A stretch of DNA of 64,000 nt, from positions 62,001 to 126,000 of the forward strand of contig JAZDHY010000044.1 in NCBI GenBank assembly GCA_043805435.1, in the 5' to 3' direction. The stretch comes from JAEXOD01 sp043805435. Its GTDB lineage: Bacteria; Bacteroidota; Ignavibacteria; Ignavibacteriales; Melioribacteraceae. The notes under the pieces are model-generated. The model was given only the letters and a program-made list of their open reading frames with translations. It had not been told where the DNA came from and did no database searches. Position numbers and translations under genes: made by a program. This document shows positions 26,608 through 34,200 of the stretch, piece by piece; the first letter of the stretch is position 1, and every line of letters starts with the position of its first letter.

Positions 26608-26991
26608 ATGAAAATAGTTACAAAACAGTTTGGAGAATTGGAATTTAATGATGATATTATCATTGAATTTAATGAAGGTATATTTGGTTTTGAAGAATAC
26701 CATAAGTATATCTTAATAACAGAAGAAAACGCTTTATTTTATTGGCTTACAAATGTAGAAGTACCGGAAATAATGTTCCCATTGTTTTCAATTCGTTTGT
26801 TGGAAGATAACTATCCTCAACAAGAAGGATATGAAGCCTTTGGAATAGTAAGAATGGATAAAAATCCGGCAAACATTACAATAAACATGAAAGCGCCGGT
26901 TTACATAAGCCAAAACGAAAAAATAGGTTTTCAAAAAATTTTAGAAAATGAAATCTATCAAATCAATTATAAGTTATTTGTGGAAAAATAA
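26608..26991 (+). CDS. fliW: Flagellar assembly factor FliW (copy 1)
   Basis: FliW binds CsrA and flagellin and links flagellin secretion to translation in a partner switch, as known from Bacillus. The 127 residues contain FGELEFNDDIIIEFNEGIFG, FYWLTNVEVPEIMFPLFS and NITINMKAPVYI, the family core. It sits 7 nt upstream of csrA, the classic pair. A second copy is encoded at 47811-48197 on the other strand. Confidence 0.94.
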   Translation: MKIVTKQFGELEFNDDIIIEFNEGIFGFEEYHKYILITEENALFYWLTNVEVPEIMFPLFSIRLLEDNYPQQEGYEAFGIVRMDKNPANITINMKAPVYISQNEKIGFQKILENEIYQINYKLFVEK

Positions 26992-26998
26992 TTAAAAT

Positions 26999-27247
26999 AT
27001 GCTTGTATTATCACGTAAAGTAAATGAAAAAATACGAATTGGGTCTAATATAGTAATTAACATTCTTGCTATAACCGATGGTCAAATTAAAATAGGCATT
27101 GAAGCCCCTAACGAAGTAAAAATATTTCGCGAAGAAGTATATGAAAAAGTAAAAGCCTTTGCTTTAGAAGCATCACAAAAGAGTATCGAAAAACCCGATT
27201 CAGATATTAATAAATTATCTGTTAATAAATTAAATAAGTTGGAATAG
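26999..27247 (+). CDS. csrA: Carbon storage regulator CsrA
   Basis: RNA-binding dimer that blocks ribosome binding at GGA-containing leaders. MLVLSRKVNEKIRIGSNIVI and GQIKIGIEAPNEVKIFREEV are the family signature with the RNA-contacting arginines (the Arg of LSRK and the Arg of FREE). The C-terminal extension to 82 residues is typical of FliW-responsive CsrA. The stop overlaps the GTG start of the REC-Hpt gene. Confidence 0.96.
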   Translation: MLVLSRKVNEKIRIGSNIVINILAITDGQIKIGIEAPNEVKIFREEVYEKVKAFALEASQKSIEKPDSDINKLSVNKLNKLE

Positions 27248-27960
27248 TGGAAAAAAGGAAAATAAAAGTACTTATTGTTGATGATTCGGATGTTATTTTA
27301 ACTTCATTAAAGACATTTTTTGAAGATTATGATTTTGAAGTTTTAACTTGTATTGATGGGTTACAGGGAATTCAAAAAACATCGGAGTTTAAACCGGATA
27401 TTGTATTTTTAGATTTAATGATGCCAAATTTTGACGGAATTAAAATGTTGCAGGTAAAAAAGGTACTTAAGGATATTAAAGATATACCTGTAATTGTTAT
27501 TAGTGCAAATACTGCTAAAAGTAATGTTTTAGCTGCAATTGAAGCAGGTGCCGACAGAGTAATTTCGAAGCCTATTAAAGAAGATGCTATTATAAAAAAC
27601 ATGAATGAACTGCTTGGTGCTGATTTATTTAAGGCAAGCAGAAGAACTTTAAGCGAAAACGATAGTAAAGATGTTCAAAATCACTTAAAAAAATTTTTTT
27701 TAGATTCCTTTCCTGCAAAAAGACAAATGCTTACAGAAGCCATAATGAAAAAAAATCCGTCTTTATTACGTATGATAGTGCATGAAATTAAAGGTGCAGG
27801 CGGAACAATTGGTTATCCAATGCTTACCGAAATCAGTCAGGATATAATGGAAAGAAATTTAGACAACCAAAATGATTGGATGTATGTTGAGTTAAAAGTC
27901 GGGCAATTGCTTCAAAAAGTAGATCAAATAAGAAAAGACATAAAAACTAAAACTATATAA
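27247..27960 (+). CDS. Response regulator with REC and Hpt domains
   Basis: A 237-residue protein starting at GTG 27247. Residues 6-122 form a REC domain (acidic VDDSD, phospho-acceptor Asp56 in FLDLMMP, Lys in ISKPI). Residues about 145-230 form a helical Hpt-like domain with MIVHEIKGAGGTIGY, so His179 is the predicted phosphotransfer residue (Hx(L/I)KG motif). A REC-Hpt fusion suggests a phosphorelay intermediate. It is located between csrA and motA. No DNA-binding or enzymatic output domain is present. Confidence 0.87.
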   Translation: MEKRKIKVLIVDDSDVILTSLKTFFEDYDFEVLTCIDGLQGIQKTSEFKPDIVFLDLMMPNFDGIKMLQVKKVLKDIKDIPVIVISANTAKSNVLAAIEAGADRVISKPIKEDAIIKNMNELLGADLFKASRRTLSENDSKDVQNHLKKFFLDSFPAKRQMLTEAIMKKNPSLLRMIVHEIKGAGGTIGYPMLTEISQDIMERNLDNQNDWMYVELKVGQLLQKVDQIRKDIKTKTI

Positions 27961-27964
27961 AAAT

Positions 27965-28816
27965 ATGTTTATAATAATTGGTGCAGTTGTTGTTATGGTA
28001 AGCTTAGTTGTAGGGTTTTCAATGGCTGGCGGACAGCTTGGAGCCTTAATACAAATTTCGGAATTTGTTACAATTGGCGGCGCAGCAATTGGAAGTTTGC
28101 TAATTTCGGCACCTCTCCCTTTAATCAAAAAAATAATTGGCGCAATTCCAAAAGTAATTGGAGTAAAACATCCCCATAAACACGATTATATGGAATTGCT
28201 AAAATCTTTTTATGATTTGTTTTTAGTTGCACAACGTGACGGGTTATTAGCTGTTGAAAAACATATAGAAAAACCGACAGAAAGCGAAATTTTATCAAAA
28301 AATAAAAAATTTGTTTCAAATAAAATTGCATTAACTTTTTTTTGTGATACTTTAAAAGTTATGCTTTCGGGTGGTGTTCCTCCGCATGAAATTGAATCGT
28401 TAATGGATACGGAAATTGAAACATTTGAAATGGAAACAAAACCAATTGGTGCAACATTGCAAACATTAGGTGATGCTTTTCCCGGTCTTGGAATTGTTGC
28501 CGCAGTACTTGGAATTATTGTTACAATGGGCAGCATTAATGAAGGAGCAGAAGTTGTAGGACATCACGTAGCTGCTGCCCTTGTTGGTACATTTTTGGGT
28601 GTTTTAATTTCGTATGGTTTTGTTGGACCTTTGGCAACCAATATTGGTCATATGTATGAGGATGAAGTTAGATATTTAGAAACAATAAAAGCTGCCCTTG
28701 TTGCTTATGCAAAAGGGAATCCGCCTATTGTAGCCGTTGAAATTGCAAGAAGAACAATTTATAGTGACGAACGACCCTCCTTTTCGGAATTAGAAGCTTA
28801 CTTGCGCGGGAAATAA
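27965..28816 (+). CDS. motA: Flagellar motor stator protein MotA
   Basis: Proton-channel stator subunit. The 283-residue protein opens with FIIIGAVVVMVSLVVGFSMA and EFVTIGGAAIGSLLIS, and contains GATLQTLGDAFPGLGIVAAV with VLGIIVTMGSI plus VGTFLGVLISYGFVGPLATN, the MotA/TolQ/ExbB core. Four membrane segments are seen. It precedes motB by 2 nt, the universal order. Confidence 0.96.
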   Translation: MFIIIGAVVVMVSLVVGFSMAGGQLGALIQISEFVTIGGAAIGSLLISAPLPLIKKIIGAIPKVIGVKHPHKHDYMELLKSFYDLFLVAQRDGLLAVEKHIEKPTESEILSKNKKFVSNKIALTFFCDTLKVMLSGGVPPHEIESLMDTEIETFEMETKPIGATLQTLGDAFPGLGIVAAVLGIIVTMGSINEGAEVVGHHVAAALVGTFLGVLISYGFVGPLATNIGHMYEDEVRYLETIKAALVAYAKGNPPIVAVEIARRTIYSDERPSFSELEAYLRGK

Positions 28817-28818
28817 AA

Positions 28819-29589
28819 ATGGCCATGGAAGGGCAAAATAATGAACCGGTAATAATAAAAAAAGGAAAAAAGGGAGGACATGGTCATCATGGCGGGGCGT
28901 GGAAAGTAGCCTATGCCGATTTTGTTACGGCTATGATGGCATTATTTATTGTATTATGGATATTAGGGCAAAGTGAAGAAGTAAAAAACCAAGTTGCCAA
29001 TTATTTTAACAACCCTTATGGAGTTGGTGTAGGACAAGGTCCAAGTGCAATTCAAGGAAGTTCCAGCGGTATTCAAAATGATTTGACAAATGCGATGAAA
29101 CGCAGAGAAATGGAACGAGAAGCATTAAAAGAAATGGCAAACGAAATAATAAGCGAACTAAGCGGGAGTGCGGAATTTCAACAAATTGCCGATCAAATTG
29201 AGGCTGAAATTACCGATGAAGGTTTGAAAATTGAAATAATGGATTCGAAAGATGACGTTTTTTTTGAAGTTGGGACAGCCAATTTAAAGCAAAGTGCCTT
29301 TAGAATGATACAGGCAATAGGTAAAGAGATTTCTAAATTAAATAATAAAATTTTAATTGAAGGACATACGGATTCGCGGCCATATTCAACTTCCGGCGAA
29401 GGATATTCGAATTTTGAACTTAGCTCGGATAGAGCAAATGCAGCCAGGCGGGCTTTAATTTCAGGCGGAGTACTTGTTTCACAAATTGAACAAGTAAGGG
29501 GATGGGCTGATAATAAACTTAAAAACTCAAGGGAACCGTATTCCGAAGTAAACAGAAGAATAAGTATTATTGTTAAATTTTCTAATTAA
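28819..29589 (+). CDS. motB: Flagellar motor stator protein MotB
   Basis: Peptidoglycan-anchored stator subunit. The 256-residue protein has a basic N-terminus (KKGKKGGHGHHGG), then WKVAYADFVTAMMALFIVLW in which Asp34 is the proton-binding residue, a plug/linker, and an OmpA-like domain from about residue 130 with IEGHTDSRPYS and SDRANAARRAL. The match to proton-type MotB (A-Y-A-D-F-V-T) is strong. Confidence 0.96.
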   Translation: MAMEGQNNEPVIIKKGKKGGHGHHGGAWKVAYADFVTAMMALFIVLWILGQSEEVKNQVANYFNNPYGVGVGQGPSAIQGSSSGIQNDLTNAMKRREMEREALKEMANEIISELSGSAEFQQIADQIEAEITDEGLKIEIMDSKDDVFFEVGTANLKQSAFRMIQAIGKEISKLNNKILIEGHTDSRPYSTSGEGYSNFELSSDRANAARRALISGGVLVSQIEQVRGWADNKLKNSREPYSEVNRRISIIVKFSN

Positions 29590-29591
29590 AT

Positions 29592-29987
29592 ATGAAAAAA
29601 AATATTTTAGTTGTTGAAGATGATCCTTTTACCCAGCAGTTTTACGATTTTTTATTTGCAAAACTCGGGTTCAAACTATTTCAAACCGAAAACGGGGAGG
29701 AAATATTTAATATCCTTAATAGCCAAGATATTTCTTTAATAATTTTAGACATTAATTTGAAAAATACTTATTTGAATAATAAAAAAGTAGATGGTGTAAT
29801 TATTTCGCAAAAAATTAAAAAAGAAATTAAATACTCACATATTCCTGTTTTATTAGTTACAGCTTATCAAAAAAAATCCGGCGAGAGAAATTACCTTGAT
29901 GATAGTTGTGCGGATGATTATATTGTAAAACCAATTACCGATTACAATGATTTGTTAAATAAAGTAAATAAATTGATATTAAAATAA
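29592..29987 (+). CDS. Single-domain response regulator (CheY-like fold)
   Basis: A 131-residue stand-alone REC domain with acidic pocket VEDD, phospho-acceptor Asp53 (IILDINL) and Lys in IVKPI. A short insertion (LKNTYLNNKKVDG) follows the phospho-acceptor strand. It is 2 nt downstream of motB and ends exactly where the next REC protein starts. It could be a CheY acting on FliM, or a relay receiver; the canonical CheY sequence features are not strong enough to decide. Confidence 0.85.
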   Translation: MKKNILVVEDDPFTQQFYDFLFAKLGFKLFQTENGEEIFNILNSQDISLIILDINLKNTYLNNKKVDGVIISQKIKKEIKYSHIPVLLVTAYQKKSGERNYLDDSCADDYIVKPITDYNDLLNKVNKLILK

Positions 29988-30644
29988 ATGATATCCGAAA
30001 AAATTCTTGTTGTTGAAGATGAAGAAGATACACGGTACATCCTAAACCGGTTACTTTCTAAAAATAACTTTGATGTTAGAGCTGCCGAAAATGGAGTAGC
30101 CGCATTAGAAATCTTAAAAACATTTAAACCAAAAGTTATTTTGGCGGATTGGACAATGCCGCAGATGGATGGAATACAACTTTGTAATAATATTAAAATG
30201 ATGGAAGAATTTAAAGGTGTGTATTTTATTGTGCTTACTGCAAGGGCTTCTTTAAAAGACAGGGTTATGGGCTTAGATGTTGGGGCTGATGACTTTTTAG
30301 TTAAACCGATAGAAAATCAAGAATTGCTTGCTCGAATACGCTCGGGTGTAAGAATTTATAACTTACAGACCGAATTAAAAAGTATTGAGCATAATAAGGC
30401 TTTGGTTGAAATGGCATGTACCATTGGACACAGAATAAACAATCCCTTAAGCAGCCTTAAAATGACAGTTTCCAGTCTGGAATCGGATCTCTCTTCTACT
30501 TTAAAGGCAAAATTTAGCGATGATTTTGAAATAATAAATGAATCGATTATTCGTATTGAAAAATTTGTAAATACTTTGCAAAAACTTGAAAACCCTGAAT
30601 TATTAGATTATGCAATAAATCAAAAAATGTTGAAGATAGACTAA
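29988..30644 (+). CDS. REC-HisKA protein lacking an ATPase domain
   Basis: A 218-residue protein. Residues 4-122 form a REC domain (VEDEED, phospho-acceptor Asp54 in LADWTMPQMDG, Lys in LVKPI). Residues about 138-205 form a HisKA-type helical hairpin with CTIGHRINNPLSSLKMTVSS, so His148 is retained. The protein then stops at NQKMLKID without an HATPase. Stop and context show no frameshift. It may be a receiver with a phospho-accepting dimer domain that functions like an Hpt, or bind a kinase ATPase in trans. Confidence 0.85.
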   Translation: MISEKILVVEDEEDTRYILNRLLSKNNFDVRAAENGVAALEILKTFKPKVILADWTMPQMDGIQLCNNIKMMEEFKGVYFIVLTARASLKDRVMGLDVGADDFLVKPIENQELLARIRSGVRIYNLQTELKSIEHNKALVEMACTIGHRINNPLSSLKMTVSSLESDLSSTLKAKFSDDFEIINESIIRIEKFVNTLQKLENPELLDYAINQKMLKID

Positions 30645-30669
30645 ACTTTATCCTGATTTGTTTCGATAA
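30642..30669 (+). promoter_or_regulatory. Possible sigma-28 (FliA) promoter
   Basis: TAAACTTT (30642-30649) and TTCGATAA (30662-30669) resemble the FliA elements TAAAGTTT and GCCGATAA, but spacing is 12 instead of 11 nt and the first two -10 bases differ. The start point would fall close to the ribosome binding site of the next gene. Weak. Confidence 0.25.
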
Positions 30670-30686
30670 TAAGGCGGGAGAGATAT

Positions 30687-31346
30687 ATGTTAGATAAAGT
30701 TTTAAATATTAATGCAAATAAGCCTTACGCAGATAAAAAAACAGCAGTAAGAACTTATGAAAAATTTGTTAGGGATCCTCATACACGTGAATTTTTCCCT
30801 AAAGATTCTATTGTTTTTTCGCCAGCAGCAGTATATCTTTCTAAATTAAATTGGTTTGTTAAAGAAGTTAAATTTACCACCGATAATAAAGTGCATTTAG
30901 TTTTTTATATTTCTGAATTTGAGTTTCAAACAAATATTGATTTCCTTAATTTTTATAGTAATATACGACAGGAATTTAAAATTAATAAAAAAAATATCGG
31001 TGATTATAAGGATTCTTTGTTATCAGTTAATTTGTCAATTAAAAAACAAGAAGTGGTTATTAATGACTCGATTGAAAATTACCGTTTAACGGGTGTTAAA
31101 AACTTATTTAGCCGTATTAACAATATGAATTTAGGAACTAAACTAAAAAGAACTGATAGTTACGCATTAAACGGGTTGATTGATGGAATTAAAGAAGAAT
31201 TAACCTATGAAATTGAACAAATTCAAAGTGCAGTATATACTTTTATTCAAAAATTTGATAAATTTAAATTTAATGAAAATTATATATTTGAAGATGACGG
31301 TTCGGATATATTAATTATTGAACGAATTTCAAAGGAATATGTATAA
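30687..31346 (+). CDS. Unknown protein ahead of PAS kinase
   Basis: No family recognised. The 219-residue, lysine/asparagine-rich soluble protein has no signal peptide or membrane span. GGCGGGAG at about 30673-30680 is a strong ribosome binding site for ATG 30687. It overlaps the next kinase gene by about 8 nt and is probably its functional partner. Sequence starts MLDKVLNINANKPYADKKTA, with a C-terminal helical part (about 145-195). Confidence 0.7.
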   Translation: MLDKVLNINANKPYADKKTAVRTYEKFVRDPHTREFFPKDSIVFSPAAVYLSKLNWFVKEVKFTTDNKVHLVFYISEFEFQTNIDFLNFYSNIRQEFKINKKNIGDYKDSLLSVNLSIKKQEVVINDSIENYRLTGVKNLFSRINNMNLGTKLKRTDSYALNGLIDGIKEELTYEIEQIQSAVYTFIQKFDKFKFNENYIFEDDGSDILIIERISKEYV

Positions 31347-33210
31347 TAAAGAAACCGGTTCCGATAATCAGCAAAAATCATATAACTCAATTAAAGATTT
31401 TAAAAATCTTGTTGAAACGCCGGAAACAAAACCTCTTGCATTAGTTTCTTCTACCGGGGTTATTAATTATTGTAATCAGACGTTTACAAGTGTATTTTCT
31501 TTAACGGATGGAGAAAATGTTTCCGAATTATTAATTGAACCCAACCTAAAGTTTTTTATTGACAGCCTATCTAAAAGCCAGTATGGAAGTTTCCATTTTG
31601 AAGTTTTTTTAATAAATTCAACATCAAGTGCGCCAACTAATTATTTTGTTGATGTTGACCGTGTTTTAATTAACCAAGATGAACTGATGGTTTTGGTTTT
31701 TACCTCAAATCAAGAAAGAAAAAAAATAGAACAAAGGATAAATAATCTTCATAATGCTTTGGAATATGGTGATGTTGCCGTTATTATTACTGATGATAAA
31801 GGGATTATTAATTATTCGTCAAGGTCGTTTGATTTGATTTTAGGTTCATCTATTGAGTTTATGTATAATAGATTTTTACCTGATGTTTTAATTGAATTTT
31901 TAAATAAAGATGAAAGTCTTTCAATTAAAGAAGCTATTCTAAATAAAAAAGAATGGGTAAAAATGATTTCTTTTATTGATGCCGATCAAAAAGTTTGGTA
32001 TAAAGAAATTAAATTAAACCCCATTTTTAAAAATTATACCGAATCGGTTAATTTTATTATTACTGCAAACGATATTACAAATTATGTTCAAAAAAACCAA
32101 ATAATAAAACGGTCGGAAGAGAGGCAAAGATTAATTATTAACAATATTTCCGATCCTATTGTTATTATTCGTTCCGAAAACAACAAAAATTATTTTGAAA
32201 ACGCCAATGAAACTTTTTATTTGGATTTTGGAATAAAAAAAGATGAAATATTAAATAAAGACTTAAATTTGGTTAATGACAGCACTTTAATAAAACATCT
32301 GATAAGCTCAATTTCTGAACTTGATAAATCGAATAATAATTTAATTAAATTTAAATATACCGATGAAGTTACAAAAAAAGAATTTTTAGCAAAAATTAGT
32401 TATGCTGACGAAGTTTACAATAAAATACGTCTTTATATTGCAAATTATACCGATTTAACTGAACAGTTAAAAGCTCAAGAACAATTACGAATAGCTTATG
32501 ATAAAGAGATACAGGTCAGTAGATTAAAATCAACTTTTTTAGCTAATATGTCTCACGAATTCAGAACACCGTTAAATGCCATTGCGGGATATTCGGAACT
32601 TTTAGAGGATGATTTAAAAAGCAAAGATTACGATTCGGTTTTAGACTATACAACGTATCTTAAAGAGGGTGTGCAGCGACTTGTAAAATTGGTTGAAAAT
32701 ATTTTGGAAATATCAATTCTGGAATCAGGCGGAGACGAATTTGATTTTGAAAAAACAAGTGTAAATTATATTATCCGTAATATATTTAATATATATTTAC
32801 CAAAAACATTAAAAAAATCTTTATCATTTGAATTAGACCTTGATGAAACCGAACCTTATGTTTTTATTGATGGAGACAAACTTACTAAAATAATAGACAG
32901 CCTTGTTGATAATGCATTAAAATATAATATCCCTAACGGAATGGTAATGCTGAGGACTGAAGTTAAAATGGATGAAGTTACTATTGAAATTAGTGATACA
33001 GGTATTGGAATACACGATGAAAAACTTGATAAAATATTAAAACCGTTTGAACAGGTTGATGATTTAGGGTTAACAAGATCGTACGAAGGTGCCGGACTTG
33101 GTTTGACAATTGCACATCGGTTAACTTTACGTTTGGGTGGTCAGTTTAGTATCTTTAGTAAGCTTAAAGAAGGAACAACCGTTTCTTTAACTTTTCCTAT
33201 TATTAAATAA
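31339..33210 (+). CDS. PAS-domain sensor histidine kinase
   Basis: A cytoplasmic kinase of 623 residues from ATG 31339 (AAAGGA just upstream; an in-frame TTG at 31318 is the alternative). Three PAS-like regions are at about 20-120, 145-250 and 265-370. The HisKA has ANMSHEFRTPLNAI with His406, followed by an HATPase with N box (DSLVDNALKYN), G1 (ISDTGIGI) and G2 (YEGAGLGLTIAH). All catalytic boxes are intact, and there is no membrane span. No dedicated receiver follows, so it may feed the REC/Hpt proteins encoded just upstream. Confidence 0.93.
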   Translation: MYNKETGSDNQQKSYNSIKDFKNLVETPETKPLALVSSTGVINYCNQTFTSVFSLTDGENVSELLIEPNLKFFIDSLSKSQYGSFHFEVFLINSTSSAPTNYFVDVDRVLINQDELMVLVFTSNQERKKIEQRINNLHNALEYGDVAVIITDDKGIINYSSRSFDLILGSSIEFMYNRFLPDVLIEFLNKDESLSIKEAILNKKEWVKMISFIDADQKVWYKEIKLNPIFKNYTESVNFIITANDITNYVQKNQIIKRSEERQRLIINNISDPIVIIRSENNKNYFENANETFYLDFGIKKDEILNKDLNLVNDSTLIKHLISSISELDKSNNNLIKFKYTDEVTKKEFLAKISYADEVYNKIRLYIANYTDLTEQLKAQEQLRIAYDKEIQVSRLKSTFLANMSHEFRTPLNAIAGYSELLEDDLKSKDYDSVLDYTTYLKEGVQRLVKLVENILEISILESGGDEFDFEKTSVNYIIRNIFNIYLPKTLKKSLSFELDLDETEPYVFIDGDKLTKIIDSLVDNALKYNIPNGMVMLRTEVKMDEVTIEISDTGIGIHDEKLDKILKPFEQVDDLGLTRSYEGAGLGLTIAHRLTLRLGGQFSIFSKLKEGTTVSLTFPIIK

Positions 33211-33348
33211 AACCTTAAAAATATTTAGTAAAATTATAACACTTTGTAACTTCAAAAAAAATAGTAATTTAGCTTTTTATTATTAACCTAAATAGTTATA
33301 TTACACCCTAAAACTAAACTTAGTTAAATTCAAATTATTAGATAGTTT

Positions 33349-34200
33349 ATGAAACAAAGTATCCTTTTGTGGTTTACCGCTTTTGTATTAACTTTAGGCA
33401 TTGCAATATATCAAAGAACAACAGGTCCCACTTATCCCATCTCGGGAAAATACATAATTGAAGGAAAAGAATATAAATATAAATTTACAAGAAGCGGTAC
33501 CAGCAGTGAAGATTGTAAGGTTTTAATTAATATTGATAAAAAAAATATTTCCGGTTTTTTGTTTTATAAAAGATATAAAACAGAGGATAGTTTTACAACT
33601 GTACAAATGAGTTATTTGAACGGCAATTTAAGCTGTTATTTACCAAAGCAGCCATCGGCAGGTAAGCTGCAATATTTTGTGGTTCTTAATTATAATAATA
33701 CTAATATAACTTTACCCGATAATAAAAATGTTGTTATCAGGTTTAAAGATGATGTTCCGCTATGGTTGTTAATTCCGCATGTAATTTTAATGTTTGGGGC
33801 AATGCTGCTTTCCACCCGTACCGGATTGGAATATTTTAAAAAAGTACCAAAAGTAAATAAATTAACAATAATTACGCTGGGTTTTTTAATTGTTGGCGGA
33901 TTTATTTTAGGTCCATTGGTGCAAAAATATGCCTTTGGGGTTTTATGGTCGGGAGTGCCTTATGGATATGATTTAACGGATAATAAAATGCTAATAACGT
34001 TTATTGGCTGGCTGGCTGCTTTTTTGATGTACAAAAAAAGCAAAAATCCTGCTAAATTGGCTTTAATTGCTTCCATATTATTGGTAATAATATATTTAAT
34101 TCCGCATAGTGTCTTGGGTTCGGAATTGGACTACAATAAATTAGATAAACAACAAAAACAAGAAAAAATACTAGATACAAAAAAAACAGGTGGAAGATGA
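33349..34200 (+). CDS. Unknown membrane protein paired with S8 protease
   Basis: A 283-residue protein with an N-terminal membrane anchor (about 5-22), an extracytoplasmic beta-rich region with Cys63-type and Lys-rich stretches (about 30-140), and a C-terminal membrane domain of about four spans from about residue 145 (LWLLIPHVILMFGAMLL onwards). No known family was recognised. The stop overlaps the start of the protease gene by 4 nt, so the pair is translationally coupled. Confidence 0.7.
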   Translation: MKQSILLWFTAFVLTLGIAIYQRTTGPTYPISGKYIIEGKEYKYKFTRSGTSSEDCKVLINIDKKNISGFLFYKRYKTEDSFTTVQMSYLNGNLSCYLPKQPSAGKLQYFVVLNYNNTNITLPDNKNVVIRFKDDVPLWLLIPHVILMFGAMLLSTRTGLEYFKKVPKVNKLTIITLGFLIVGGFILGPLVQKYAFGVLWSGVPYGYDLTDNKMLITFIGWLAAFLMYKKSKNPAKLALIASILLVIIYLIPHSVLGSELDYNKLDKQQKQEKILDTKKTGGR

